A DNA stretch of 64,000 nucleotides from Lingula anatina (GCF_001039355.2 NW_019775773.1:62001-126000); one strand, 5' to 3'; positions 1 to 13,901 are shown, numbered from the stretch's first letter. Numbers and translations: made by a program. Notes: generated from the letters alone by a model not told the origin.

Positions 1-1226
1 CCATCAAGTAAAACCAGATAAGGATACGAACTGGAGTCTAGGTCACATAGGCAATTTTGTCTGAAAGATTTTAACTGAGATAAGGTGCAGATCTACAGTG
101 GACTTTTTTCACCATAAAATAACAAAAATAATTAACATTTATAGTACACTCACAAGCAGAGAAAATGTAGGAATGTAAATAAAGTAAAAAAAAATACAAA
201 CCTTAATCACAATTTTGTTTTAAAAATGTGGAATTTCGATTTAAAAATCTTCGTACCAATTACTGCACTTTCAACAGAACTAATCTTAAGTCAAATTACA
301 TTAGTTGGTCATAGGGTGCCTTAGATCACAAAGTATGTGGTATACAGCAGTTTCTAATTGAGCGACCTTTAAGATGCAACTTCTTCACTATGAAAAATGC
401 TATTACTGTTTTACTCTCTCCTTTTGCTATGTAAATGAACTAGTTTCTTTATAGATGTGTCTTATATGTTATCTTTTCATTTATGCCTTAATGTGGATGA
501 AAAATAGACATGCAGAACAAAATTAAGAACTAACGTCAGCTATCTGCTTGGCATTCAATTCCAGGGCAAGGCAAGCTTAGTCATCTACTTCCATAACAAT
601 TAAGCACAAACCTTTTTCTCAATTATTAGTAATCTTTAGAAACAGAAGTACATGTAATAGCTATTAACAACTTTCATGAGGTTTTCAATAAAATCTTATT
701 ATCCTAAAAAAGTAAGATTTTAAAGAATATCACATACATGTATTTTTTATTCCATGCAAACGTCCTGATTATAGGTGTGGAGACAGTAACCTAGACTCGA
801 TTTCCCTAATAACTCCACAGTCCTTGCTACTTACGATATGGATGACAATGTCAGTGATAAAGCAGCTTGCCCTGTTGACCTTTCAATTAGTATATAAATC
901 ACCCCTACCTGTACTGTCTTTTTATATCTCCCCGTGCATGGAGTATCCCTAGCGGTTGTGAGCGTGAGCGTGAATGAGCCTGAATATGGCGTCTCTTTGC
1001 AGCAGAGGCACTCATGATACTAGGCAGTGACAGAATGTATTAAGGAAGTATTCAGGAAACCCATACAGTTACACCCTTGGTCAGTAAACAGTCCCCAGAC
1101 ATGGGTCAAACGTGCGGTCACTTGAGCCTTTAAAAGATAAACTACAGGTACCAATGGCACTTCTACCTGGCTGAGGGTGGTAATCTATCCAGTAATCTGT
1201 CAGGTTAATCCTTTGTTGATCTAACA
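1..1226. other. 3' UTR / downstream flank of gene B
   Basis: No exon was recognised here. It contains the likely 3' UTR of gene B and flanking sequence. Confidence 0.4.
746..751 (-). promoter_or_regulatory. Poly(A) signal AATAAA, gene B
   Basis: AATAAA on the minus strand about 480 bases beyond the gene B stop. It is the first convincing hexamer in the 3' direction. Support is positional only. Confidence 0.35.
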
Positions 1227-1290
1227 TCACATGGTGTCAACAGTCTGCTGCTGCCTCTCCACACTCAAGTCCCCATCTCCTGCATGCTGA
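1227..1290 (-). CDS. Gene B terminal exon with stop
   Basis: It follows TTACTGCAGTCAG| and ends at TGA (1227-1229). It reads QHAGDGDLSVERQQQTVDTM, hydrophilic with a glutamine triplet. The 5' edge at 1290 is chosen because it supplies the single base needed; two neighbouring AGs differ by four bases either way. No donor follows the stop region, and a poly(A) signal lies further down, so this is read as the C-terminus. Confidence 0.6.
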
Positions 1291-3017
1291 CTGACTGCAG
1301 TAATAATGATAATAATAATAATAAAAATCCTACAGTTCTCCAATCCAAAGTATGTTAATCTGGCCTGTTTAATGTAAAGGATGTGTTAGACAATCCATAA
1401 GGCACTGGCCTTCTCTTCCTTACCACAGTCTGCAAATATTCATAGACTGACTGCTTTAAAGTTGGCAAGCCAATTCAAACAACTAAGCATTTCAATAACA
1501 CCCAGCAATAAATGCACCAAAATGTGCACAATAAGTCCCTTTGTTGTCCACTGCACTGAAACTGAAAATAACAATGTACTCTAAATTCATGACTTGAGGT
1601 AATAAGCAGTTCACACACTCTAGTATTTTCTTTTTTTGCTATATCTAAAACAGTGACCTATGGGGAATGGATGGCTATAATGAATTCTGTTTATATTAAA
1701 GCTTGAATTATCTCCTTCCAACATTACTCTCAGAGCTATCATGTTGTTCTTCTGATGAAAAAAAAGTTCTGCAGTAATTAAATCTCCTATTAGCTGAATC
1801 AAAGTGGCAGACAATATGGGATCTCTGGCTACTATAAGGTTTCCAACAAGCTCAAACTAGCAGGTGGATATCAATAAAACAGGGTACTTCACTTGCACAT
1901 ATATTTTCAAACAGCACTTCAAAAGGAAGCAAGCCACATTTAATTGGGTAAAACTGTGCCACAACAATGAGATTCAGCTTTTGCAAATCCTGACACTGAT
2001 CTCAAAATTAATCAAAGATTATATGCATATATACACATAAGTGCTACAATGTATTTTGATTTTTCCCTAAAGTCTATATACTGTTACTGAGTGACAGGAG
2101 TGGAAAAGTACTTTGACTCGGTAACATCCTCTTATTATCTATTCATAACACTCAGGAGTCAAGTCATTCTGAAGAAGCGATAAATGATCAATCAAATAGT
2201 ATTACACTTTCAGATGCAGGTTAAATTGCCACCCTTCCAATCACTCAAGTATTCCTAGAAAACTTGAAACTCTCACAAGGGTCTTGACTGCCAGTAAATG
2301 TGAAGTAGTATATGAGTAGTACTAGTGTGTTTTCAAATGTATCAATGCACCCAATATTTCATATTGGAGTTTGACTTGATGGTGATTAATTAGTCAACAG
2401 GCTGTATAAATGAGCATTTAAAAAGTGTAAAACATATTTCCCTGGATTTTCATTACACAGCCTAGAACACCCATATTTAGAACTATGTGCACTATTGTGT
2501 AAATATATAAATGGTCAATTTCGCTTGAGGGTGCTTGCAGAACATGCTTCAGCAATTGATTATATTCATGATGGGAATCCCAAAGTTTACAAAAGAGGGT
2601 AAAATAATCATGAAATGGTTTTTGAGTTAGAAATCAATGGGGCTTAAATGGAAATGATGTCACATCTACTAATTGGCATGTAGTATAAGTGATACACTTA
2701 TTTTGTGTGATGCCAAACAATACAGTTCATAAGAGGTAAATACAAATGATGTGAAAAAATAGAATGTATTAGAAAACAAAGGAGATTGAAACAACAACAT
2801 ATGGAATAAAATACCAATGAAGAGTTATCGCTCCTACACACTAGCAGGAAAATGATTAACATGAGAATGTGCTGCCACCTATAGTCAAAACAATCAAAAC
2901 TTCATAACTTCAGGCAGAAACCATAAGATCTCAAGAAATTTAATTAAAGCATCCCGTTTTTACCCTTTGAAGTTAAAAAAAAACAAAAAACACACACACA
3001 CACTTGGGTAAAAGTAC

Positions 3018-3036
3018 CTCATCTGTTCCTCTTCCT
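3018..3036 (-). CDS. Gene B microexon, 19 bp
   Basis: An excellent pyrimidine tract and acceptor (CATCATTTCTTTCAG|), with donor ATGAG|GTACTT. It reads EEEQM with two bases entering and two leaving, in phase with both neighbours. The joined C-terminal tail contains an acidic run of four glutamates. Confidence 0.55.
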
Positions 3037-3556
3037 CTGAAAGAAATGATGATTGATGTTAGACAGTTCCCATGTCTAGTGCATTTTCTAGTAAACCTTT
3101 CCCCTCTATGTATCTAGTACACATATGATAATTACATGGCACTTGGAATATGCCTATCATAAAATATAAAAGGGGTTAAACCCTTATTTTTGTACAGTAA
3201 AAAAAGTCTATGTATCAAGTTCACATTCAATCCCCGTACTTTCTTTACATCCATTACTTGTATAGGTATATACACAAATAAATGCAATATTTCCTGGAAA
3301 TAAAGCCAAACTGTATGTGCCACAATGCAGTTTAGTGGGTCTATCAACTAGACATCTACATACACTTAACTACAACAGGTGCTTCAAACATATTCCACAC
3401 ACAGTCAAGCAGGTGATGGAGGAGTAAATAACTGTTCACTGACGTAGTAACTGCCAGTAGTAGTTGCAGTCTGTTGTAGATAATACACTCATTTTCTACA
3501 ATTTATCTCAGATATTTCCTTCTCATTATAGGTAATGGTTGTCAGTAGAGAATTAC

Positions 3557-3582
3557 CTGCAGGTCCAGTACTTGAATTACAA
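3557..3582 (-). CDS. Gene B microexon, 26 bp
   Basis: Acceptor TGGGTCCTAG| and donor CTGCAG|GTAATT. It reads CNSSTGPA with one base entering and one leaving. Both phases match the exons on either side (4693-4898 and 3018-3036). Confidence 0.55.
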
Positions 3583-4692
3583 CTAGGACCCAACATACAT
3601 AGCGAATCCCAATAAATGTTTTATGCTACCATCCTTGCCTTTCTTTCAACACAATTTTTTGACAAACAAATGCAGTACTTACAGTGGAATTCTAACAATA
3701 TTGCAGCAACATTGTATAATATTCTTCTTTAATATTTATTTGTATTAAAATTTTTCCACCAGGTTCTGCATTTAAAAAGGTGCCAACATCAATACACATC
3801 AATCAAGGTAAGTATCTTCGACATGGTGACAAGTTCTGCATTTGATAAGAAAAAATTATCCAAGCAAAAAAAGCATGCCTAGACTAAGTCTTTTTGCATT
3901 TTAGGCTAGTAAAACTTTTTTTGCTTTGCAGCAATGCAAACTTCTCCTTCTAAGACATATGCCTATCAATGCTTTCTAATAACCAAGAAGTTTGTTGCCT
4001 AGACAAAAATTATTTAAAAAAGAAGAAAAGGTATTATTCCATAGACCTTACTAATTTTTTATATGTACTAGTATGGTTTCATGTCCTCAGTACTCTTCAC
4101 TTCAGTGTATCCAGAAAAATAGACAAATAACTGCACACATCAAATAAACAGCTAGGTTACTCATATCCTGCAGGATGTGTTCTAAGTGTCAATTACTTAA
4201 ACTATTAACTTATTAAGGAGATACATGATAATGTTTCACTGTAAACTTCAGCATGAGCAAGTGCTTATGATGAATGCTATATGCACTGAATGTTCCAAAT
4301 GCAATAAAATTTTAACTGTAGTTAAAACCTGTACCAATTACCTCTTAACTGCTGGATTAAAAAGTAACTAGATATAATTACTTAATTTTTATTTAGATTT
4401 TGTCATCATAAACAAAAGTTTAACAAAATCAAAATAAAATCAAGCAACTGCATCTCATTACTTATCAAATAAGATTTCTTTTAAGAATATCTTTTTAATA
4501 TTCATAGTTTATAGGGAGCATTGGCCATCTTTATTTCAATTTATGAATTATTACAAGTTCAAGAAAACAAAATGATCAACATTCCTCATCACCAATGTGA
4601 ATGCTTTTAAGTTTTTCTTTACGTTGTGGTTCATATTATCCACAGACATCTTATCAATACATATTCCACTTCTTTCTAATCTCTTTTTTTAC

Positions 4693-4898
4693 CTTGCTCG
4701 ACGGTGGTACCATTTCTTCCGTTTTGACTGAGGAATATCAATGCCTATGGGACCAGTAGAAACTGACAACTGTGCCCAGCGATGCTCAGGATCAGACTTA
4801 GGGGGAACGCAGGCATCACTGCCTACCTCAGAGTCAGAACAGAATGGCATGATCACTGATAGAGGCTGTTCACCAGATGTGCCTTGGTGCACCTTACT
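4693..4898 (-). CDS. Gene B exon, 206 bp, polar C-terminal region
   Basis: Donor GCAAG|GTAAAA and acceptor CCGTGCAG|, the only AG after an in-frame TGA that keeps the frame open. It reads SKVHQGTSGEQPLSVIMPFC, then SDSEVGSDACVPPKSDPEHR, then WAQLSVSTGPIGIDIPQSKR, ending in a basic cluster KKWYHRRA. The exon is GC-rich for this window. The acidic Ser/Asp stretch followed by a basic patch suggests a disordered regulatory tail. It leaves two bases, matching the next microexon. Confidence 0.74.
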
Positions 4899-7800
4899 CT
4901 GCACGGCTCACTGTCCACACTGTGGGATAGCCAACAGGGGAAGATAAAGTCAATACTGAACTGATTGCTATGGTCTTTAAATTTCAGTTCAGTTGTAAAC
5001 TATCCTACTGATGAAATTATCTTCTCCCTAGCTACAAAAGTAATAACTTATTGTCCTCCTCTGAGAAATGATCTCCATTTCACTATGGTGTCAAATTGGA
5101 AGATAATCCATTTCAGATCCACCTGCATCTCGGCAGTGGTCTTCCTTGCTTAGCCACGTACCAAGCTCTATCCTCCTGTTATATAACCCTAGACAGAAAC
5201 AGCTGAGCTAGAAAAATCTACCATGAAAAATGATTCAGAAATAGTGCATTCCTCTGGACTATCAGCAAAGGCATGGAACCAGAGTTATTTCACTTAATTA
5301 AGAATGGAATATAAAAAAGCCTGACATATTTTTGTTAACTGACAGAATTTAGCTCTCCCTTTCTTTCTGTCAGAACAGAAGCCAAGCCTACAAGATCCTA
5401 CAAGACCACATTTTCATGAACAGCAGGAAATCAAAAAGCTTGAATGTATCAAATTGTAAATATATATGAGTTGCTTTTGATTTTGGAGCTGGAGGGAAAC
5501 ACTCACTGTTTAACTCAAAAGAAAATGTTTAGAGGAGAATGCACTTCACTTCAAGTGGGAGTTAATCGAGGTCTTTGGTCTATTTATTCTTTGAATAATG
5601 AAGTAATTTCTTAATATGTATGGCATCCTTTGCTTGCAAAAAAGTAAAGAATAAAAATCAGACAAAAAGTACTACAATTTTATGTACAAACTTTATTTAA
5701 TAATAAAGTTTGTTGGTTTTATTGTTTTTAGTCTCAGACTTACAGATATATGCACTTTGCTTTCACTGGTAATATACATAATATTGTATCCAATTTTTTA
5801 TTTCATTTTAACCAAAATCCCCAATGATGCATTTTACAGAAAAAAATTCTTCGTGGAATTTCATCAATCTGAATTTTTAACCAACCTGTTTGCTTATAAT
5901 ACCTATATTGATGAAATGAGGAATGCAATGTTCTAATTCAGCTAATAGTCTGGGAAATGTTTATACTCACACCCCATGAACCAAATTTCTAAAAAGCAGC
6001 TGGTTGGACAGTCAACCAAAAAACAATATTAGTCTATTATCTGACTATGTTGTTGAAAGATAACCCCTGTGCCTGTCTGTGGAAGTTTTTACGTCAGTCT
6101 GTACAGTCTCATGTCCAAAAAAGGCATACTATGAAAAGCTTCAACACAATGCAGCTGCAGGCATGCTGCCAAGGATTGCACTGGGATGTGCCAGTGATTT
6201 GGTTTGAATCACAACTAATGCAATCTCCCGCTGTGCATGTACACGTCAACTGTAGGATGGTACCGATGTGTTGACGTTCCCTCCCTACTATTCTTAAAAA
6301 CACTGGCCTTTCCATCCCAAATGTTTATTGTGTGTTAGGCATGGGTTTAAAACACGTCTGTTTTTCTTTGTTTAACAGTTGGTTTGTTGATATGGTAACT
6401 AGCATTATCACTGCTCTCTGCGTCACTCTCTCAGTGCTGGATCACCAGTGAGATAAACAGTATCTATGCAGACTCAAGGTTACCACAGTCCAAAACCTTC
6501 AATGACTGCATGTTGTGTTATGACAGACAAATGCCCAACAAACAACTTTTTATTAAGGTGTATATTACAGATATGGTATAAAACATTAATGGCTTTAGTT
6601 ACAAGAAAAGGTTTGTTGGCCTGCAATATTTCCAGATTGTTAAGATAAAATCACTGCAGTTCTGGAGCCAGCAAGTCTTGATATCAGCTAAAATAAAACA
6701 CTCCCACCATAGATATAATACCACCAGGCAACACCACACGTCAGCAAGTGTTGTTTTAACATGCCAGATGTGTTAGATATGCTGTATGGGTGTCTCCAGG
6801 CAGGGCAGTGAAAGGGCAAGGGGTTTGTGTTCACCAGTTTATAGCTGATTGGGCTAATGATATTTGTGATACTTGTGGAGAGGTGGCTGCAACACGTGTG
6901 CAACATTAGGTACAAGGGAAAACACAAGCACATGGCATATATCTCTCATTGGCATCAACTACTTATACGTTGATGGCGATGATACTTCAAGTGTAAATGT
7001 GAAAAATTACCGACACATGTATACATTACATGATAACATGCATTCCTTTTCTTCTAATCTCTATATCAACCCATTGTTATCAAATATGTGATTTAATTAA
7101 GTGCATATATTAAGAAGGGATATTAAAATAACACTGCCCAATAAAATTTACATGTTCCTGATCTTGAAAATCAACCCCAAATATACAAAGAATCAAATTT
7201 GTTTCATAGCAATATATAAATATATTTTAACCACTCTGTTGGTTCTTCAAAATCGCAGAAAAACTATTGGAATAAACCAGTTTCACTTCTCATCTAGAGT
7301 TGTTGATACATTATAGAAAGCCTGCTGGCAAACGCTTGCCAACATGAACTATCCATTAAGTTAGACAATTATAGCTTTAAAAAAATGGCTGATTCCCAAT
7401 CACAAATTTAACTAGGAGGCATCATGCTCGGCTGTCACCTTGATCAGCTAATGGATCTAACCCCTCCCCCCCCCCNNNNNNNNNNNNNNNNNNNNNNNNN
7501 NNNNNNNNNNNNNNNNNNNNNNNNNNNNNNNNNNNNNNNNNNNNNNNNNNNNNNNNNNNNNNNNNNNNNNNNNNNNNNNNNNNNNNNNNNNNNNNNNNNN
7601 NNNNNNNNNNNNNNNNNNNNNNNNNNNNNNNNNNNNNNNNNNNNNNNNNNNNNNNNNNNNNNNNNNNNNNNNNNNNNNNNNNNNNNNNNNNNNNNNNNNN
7701 NNNNNNNNNNNNNNNNNNNNNNNNNNNNNNNNNNNNNNNNNNNNNNNNNNNNNNNNNNNNNNNNNNNNNNNNNNNNNNNNNNNNNNNNNNNNNNNNNNNN

Positions 7801-10800
7801 NNNNNNNNNNNNNNNNNNNNNNNNNNNNNNNNNNNNNNNNNNNNNNNNNNNNNNNNNNNNNNNNNNNNNNNNNNNNNNNNNNNNNNNNNNNNNNNNNNNN
7901 NNNNNNNNNNNNNNNNNNNNNNNNNNNNNNNNNNNNNNNNNNNNNNNNNNNNNNNNNNNNNNNNNNNNNNNNNNNNNNNNNNNNNNNNNNNNNNNNNNNN
8001 NNNNNNNNNNNNNNNNNNNNNNNNNNNNNNNNNNNNNNNNNNNNNNNNNNNNNNNNNNNNNNNNNNNNNNNNNNNNNNNNNNNNNNNNNNNNNNNNNNNN
8101 NNNNNNNNNNNNNNNNNNNNNNNNNNNNNNNNNNNNNNNNCCCCCCCCCCCAAAAAAAAAAAAAAACAAAAAAAAACACCACACTAAACAAGAAAAAAAA
8201 ACTGGTTAAATATTTCTTAGCAAATCTAACTGGACACTGTATACTTGGAAATTTTAGGTAGTTGACATTGGACTGAAGGTGGTTTGATGGCTGTTACTAA
8301 ATCTAATTTGAATATAATAAATAGTCAGGCTTTCAGTTGCACAAGATTGCATTTATAACTATTTTACTATATCATATGTATTGGTCACTTAATCAAATTT
8401 CTCTAAAAACTTAAGTTACTACATTTTTTACATTTTTTAGATATGGTAGATGAGTGTGGTATTCCAAAGTCATTTTATGTTGGTTTTAGTTCCATTAATT
8501 TAACCAATCATAGTGATAGCCCAGTACAGTATGGTGAGGCATCAGCAGATATGCAGATATGTGTCAAATGAAGCTCCTGTTTCTAAATGAGGTGTAATTT
8601 TAAGCTTGTATCTGGTGATTCCATACAGCATCATGCACAAACATGTTTTAATGCATGTGCAAACTGTCAGCATTGTACTTTCACTAAATTTAAAACAAAT
8701 TTTCCTATCCTCTTCACTTCCTATTGTATTGCCATATACTTCACCAAATTAAAGTGTTATCCTGGTACGTAGCAGTTTGAAAGGGCACTCCATCACCTCA
8801 TGGCAGGTGACTGAGGTAAAGGCATGGAGAGAAACAACAATGGTTTGTGGTTTGCTGGGAATATGATACCCGGACAGATTTCAGTTTGGCTGATAGGAAC
8901 ATCTCAATTCACCCAAACAAGAAAGTCATAACCGACACAAAAAATGCTGTAAAATGCCAAATTTGACGAGGTGAAGTGCTTTATTGTGAAATAAAGACAA
9001 AGGCCTGTGGTGTGTACACCTACATATTCAGGGCAGTCATTATCTCTTGTCTAATTCAATCAAGAGCATTTTCTGCTTATTGTGTGAATAATACTTTTTT
9101 TTTTCATTTTTTTCTGGGTTTAAGACAAACAACCGTTTTTTTGGAAGAAATGAGAATGCTTCTTGGCTCCCAAGGTCGGTACTCCCTAGATGATCTCTGT
9201 GCCCAGGAGTTCAACTAATTACTACCCTATAAATGACTCATCAATAATAATCTCAAAGACTGCACTCTTCCGAGATGTATAATCACATAAGAACAGTGTG
9301 GCAATGGCACGCAAGAAACAGCAAGAGAGCTAGCATAGCAACAGCAGGCCATACCAGCAGCATTCAAAGAGAGCTTCCCTTTCTATAACTGTTACAGTGG
9401 CATGCACTTATGTAAAGCTTCCATTCCCAAAAAACTTTCTTCAACCAAATAACGAAGGCCAGTAAATTTGTACTTGAAATTGAAAAGTATTAGATCCATC
9501 AACATTTGCTCATAATTCTAACATATACATGTACTTTGATTTTCAATCATTGATGTAAAAAGAAGCTGGTCATATAATCCTAGGATAGATGATAAAAAAA
9601 TAGCATATTGTACACCTATCCTCAAAGCTATATTTTGGGTCCTTAGCTAGTCTAATCCAAGACCAGGAAACAAATCTAATGGTAAAATCTTCTCCACTTT
9701 ATTGTGCACAAAAAATTAACTACATAATACTACACATAGTCACTCAAAGAAAGTTGGACTATGCTTTGAGGATACCGGTGGGTGTACGGTATACTTTTTT
9801 TTGTGGTCAAGAGTGTGTGTGTGTGTCTTGCATGTTTGTTTATGAGGTAAATCCAATTAAATATTCTATATCTTTGTGGTTAGTAAAAAATAAAATTAAA
9901 AAAAAAAATCATCATCTAACTCCATTTAGTAATGCTCAACATAACAAAGTACTTTCTGAAGTGCCCATGATTATGCAGGTTTACACAATTTTAGGACTGG
10001 ATCATCCATTTGTAATGAATAGTTGTGCTGGTAGTGTACTAGTACATACATTTATGCCCCTCCAAAATACAAGAGAATTTACATATTCTTTGCTCTGTTT
10101 CATAATTACAAAATATCTTATGGTAATTGGGAGTCGCCCAGATGACCCCACAGGAAGGTCAGTGATTGCGAATCATATTCAGAGGCATAAAATACCTCCA
10201 GAAATGGCCATGTAATTATTAAAATTAGGTCATAAATGGGATAACACCTTTGAGCCTTTTTTTTTTACTTGAGATGTCTTGTTGATGAAATATCAATTAG
10301 TGATAAAGAATTGTTCCTTTCATTGAATTTTCATCTAGGTATGTTTATTCTTCCTTAAATTACTAAATTCATTACGTATAGGTTCATGAGTACCTGATAA
10401 AAAGGAAAATCCTGTTTTGCCATAGTCCTTTTCATAAGTACAGTATTTACCCTTCAATCTCTTTTAATGCTTTGTCAAAAATACCCAAATGCTTGAAGTG
10501 GTCTGCTTTGGCTTAAGAAAAAATATTTATAGGGATATCTACTTATTTTCAAAGGTTTATGAATGATTAGATGAAATCATCTGAACATCAGTTGAAAGAC
10601 TTTCTAGTGGAACATAGTAAATCCCCTCCCTTTGACAGTAATCATTTATCTCCCAGCTAATTTTTGCCAACAAAGATATGGCAGCCAAAAAAGTTCTAAA
10701 ATGTACCTAAAGATTTATGCTAGTGCCCCAATACTGGCCTTGGTCCAACCATGTAGCTGTGATAATTTTCCCTACAAAATCAGATCCAGACATCTTACTA

Positions 10801-11749
10801 AGAGTATAGTGTTTGCTTACGTCTACCTGATAAGTCAGTTACACCTAAAAGGTTATCCATTTTCTTTCTTTTATTTCACCTACAGCAAGACGGATTGCCT
10901 TGCAAAACACAGCAAATGCTTCAGGATGAAAATTTCATTTTGTGAAGTGTTTGAAACAGTTATTAAATGCCAACTTATGACGGGTTATGTGCTTGTTTCA
11001 CGTCTTATGTGCCACGCATCATTACATATCATTCATTTCAATGGGCATGCTGTCTGTTTAATGCTGCCTGCTATTGATCACATATCTTCCAGCCAAACAT
11101 ACAACTTTTTACTAATGGAATTCATGCACTAAATGACTCTTTTCATTTATGAACAATACATAAAGATTAAAGATGATATTTCAAAGAAATCTAGAGTAAT
11201 GTCCCCAAATTAAACTGGTGCAATTGAGCACATGCTTCTACAATATTCAGCACAGTGAACTGATCAAAGGATTTACCTGTCATAGTTAACAGTCAAGGGT
11301 AGGGATCAAAATCAGATAGCACTCAGATTAAGAATTAATTTCAGCATGCATCTTCCTAGTGTGCACATTGCCTTAACACTTAATAGTACCTTCATAGTAA
11401 CCCTGCAAACCATAAACATGTTTACTGCATATAATTGTTGATTAATTGGTCCCCTTGGGTCACAGCACATTCCGCCAAACTCTGAGGTCACTCTCATCAA
11501 TTAATCTTATTATTCTAAAGAATGAATGGCATGGTAACAATGATACTACCTTATACAAAGGTAATGGTGGATATAACTTGTTTGTGCATGGCTTGGTCTT
11601 TTTTACTTAACCCTGACCGTGAACAGTGCTTACTGCTAGCCATGTTCTTCATTAATTCATATTCAAATGTTATTTCTGTAGTTAAAAATTTGAGTGTCAG
11701 TCCATTCCTATAATCGAGATATCCAGGAGTCCATACTGTGCACCTTTAC
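4899..11749. other. Long gene B interval with missing exons and assembly gap
   Basis: At least one exon must lie here to connect 11750-11837 (two bases out) to 4693-4898 (phase 0 in), but none was identified with confidence. A weak candidate on the minus strand near 10130-10215 reads VFYASEYDSQSLTFLWGHLG, without good splice sites. Two fairly long plus-strand open frames (9679-10215 and 10632-11132) look like chance frames. Confidence 0.4.
7476..8140. other. Assembly gap (665 N)
   Basis: A run of N flanked by poly-C on both sides and then an A-rich run on the right. The true sequence probably contains a long C-rich simple repeat. Open frames called through the gap are artefacts. Confidence 0.99.
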
Positions 11750-11837
11750 TCAAGGGTTGATGGAGGCCTTCTTCTGGGTCTTCCAAAAGCTGGTAAAATA
11801 TTTTCAAGTTTACGTTGATGGGCATCTAATTCTTTTC
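11750..11837 (-). CDS. Gene B exon, 88 bp
   Basis: A superb acceptor (TTGACCCTCTTCCAACAG|) and donor CTTGA|GTAAAG. Only one frame is open. It reads KELDAHQRKLENILPAFGRP then RRRPPSTL, a charged helix ending in an Arg/Pro-rich tail. Two bases leave. The next exon in the chain was not found. It should lie between here and 4898, where the assembly gap is. If the donor is not used, TAA follows immediately. Confidence 0.7.
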
Positions 11838-12585
11838 CTGTTGGAAGAGGGTCAAAATGGAGGATAGATAATTTGAAAGACTGTCAGAAAATATCTCTGG
11901 ATCCACCCCTGCTACTAATGCAATTATATAATTAACATAATTCACCTAAATGCATCATCTTACAATAATTTACACTGATTGTTCTTCTTCTTATTCTAGC
12001 AAATATTTGGGTAGGGATGGAAATAAAAGTATTAGTGTGGCATTAAAATTTTATCTCATGCTTTTTATGGTTATGCAACATTTAAGACTTGATCGATTAA
12101 ATCTGAATTTCTGCATTCATTGTCTCTCACTTCACTAAGCTCAGCATAGCCTACATAGTCTCCATATATATTCATAAAACCAAGCAAGATTTTGTCTCTG
12201 GAATTCTAAGGGGATTGATAAATTAATATAACAAGGAACCTTTGACAAACTACATGGAACACAACCCTCTGACCTTTAAAATGAGACTTTAAAAAGGAAG
12301 ATTAGATTCCTTCTGCATACACACTTGCGTCACTGGTGTAATCTTGTTTTTCAGTACAACGGTGGTGCACAGCCACACCTTGCTGTCAAAATTGTTCACA
12401 CACACGTACGCCTCATTCTTAGACGTAATTTACCTGTGTTCACCTGAGAGAAGGGTTGTTACTGGATATCTCTAATGACTAGTTGAAGCAGCTCAAATAT
12501 CAGATGGGGAAGTAGGTGTATGATTGTTGATTTTTAGAAAAAACACAGATGACCCTCAAACATCTTTGAAAATGTTTACCTGATA

Positions 12586-12857
12586 AAACCTCTGCCAAGG
12601 AAGCTATGTTTTGTTGGCATTGGTGTAATGTCTGTCTGTTTGTTTGTGAGTAACTTCATAGAAAAAGTTGTGGATTTATTTTGATAAAATTATTAGGAAA
12701 GGTACAAAATGGTCAAATGTACAAGTGATTCACATTTGGGGGTGATCCGGATCATGGTCTGGATCCAGGAATTTTTTATTACTTAATGTTATGGGTGAAA
12801 TTTTAACAGAGAATAGATCTGATTTGGTGGAGATCTGCACTCTCTGAGCGCCCATCT
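12586..12857 (+). repeat. Dispersed repeat with GGTGATCCGGATCA and GGATCCAGGA core
   Basis: It starts around CTCTGCCAAGG, then a TCTGTCTGTTTGTTTGTGAG tract. Next come GGGGGTGATCCGGATCATGG and TCTGGATCCAGGA, and near the end GGTGGAGATCTGCACTCTCT. This order of motifs is one I remember as a widespread interspersed element in fish and several marine invertebrates. This copy is diverged and non-coding. I cannot name the family securely. Confidence 0.6.
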
Positions 12858-13901
12858 TGTCTGACAAAGAATCTGTACAATCAGACATACCATTTCATGA
12901 AATATTATTATTATTAAATGTTTCTAATCTCTTGCTAAATATTGCAACTTTAATATTATGTAGTCTTAATAGATACTGAAAAATGAAGGACAGGGACAAA
13001 CTGTTTTCCCATAAAAAGAAATAAATTTCATTGTCAAACCTTTTGAACAGAACAGAAAAAACAAACTTATCTGAAAAATGTTAAAACATCCTCTTTATTC
13101 TTTTAAAGAACTAAAGGTTTCAAAGATGAAGTTAACATTAAAAGTTATATAATATATATGTTTAAACTAAGAACTTATAATTTGCCAATGAATGAAAACA
13201 TAGTTTCCTTAAGATTGAATGATGGTTTAATTAATTCTCAAAAATACATGTCATTTATGACTCAGTTGCAGATTTTTGAGATAAAGGCCACAGTAGATTA
13301 CATGTTATGATACAGTCACTCTATCTCATTAGGATCTACAAGGTTAGGCATAATTGATAAGTAATTTAATGTGCACAACTGAGCCTTATTTCAAAGAAAT
13401 TGTTATTTCTTTCATCCCTGTTTCATTAATGCAAAAAATGCATTGGGTAAGTAGGTAAGAAGGAGAAATTTGTAACTGACCACAGGATAATCTTCAATAC
13501 TATTGTTTTTATGCTCTAAAATCACCCTCCTCCCCCCCCCCAAAAAAAAACCTTTAAAATTTAGTTGATATGCTTGTTAAACATCATATGTAAAATATGA
13601 AAACTTAAACAAAAAATTTGTCTACCAATCCTGTTAAAACAGGGTTGCAGCTTGCTAACCAACTTGCCATTTTCTCTGGCCTAATGCAACTTTAAAAACA
13701 TACTAATGATATATTAATTTCTGCTCCCTTCCCACTAATATTTTTTCATTTTTGTTAGCGCGATGTAATGTATTTACCATTCATTGTTAGGACATAACTA
13801 ATATAATGCAAACACAAAGTTGGGTGTGGCAATATGTTTGCTAGCAAGAAGACCAAGGTTTCAGACCCTAAGACTCTTACCCTTATCATTCAATTTTACA
13901 C

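Noticed and set aside
6109-6315. Minus-strand open frame with several cysteines
   Set aside because: It suggested a small Cys-rich protein, but the spacing fits no known pattern and there is no signal peptide or splice context.
6688-6933. 81-codon minus-strand open frame
   Set aside because: No splice sites at its edges and no link in phase to gene B. The Cys/Ser/His-rich composition looks random.
7422-8209. Long open frames of 240-260 codons
   Set aside because: They run through the run of N and are artefacts.
9679-10215. 178-codon plus-strand open frame
   Set aside because: The composition looks random, it contains a low-complexity VCVSC run from a GT repeat and lysine runs from poly-A, and it has no domain and no splice context. 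It lies opposite the gene B interval. Its length is notable but within chance for AT-rich DNA of this size.
10632-11132. 166-codon plus-strand open frame
   Set aside because: No recognisable motif or codon bias and no nearby coding exons on that strand. Treated as chance.
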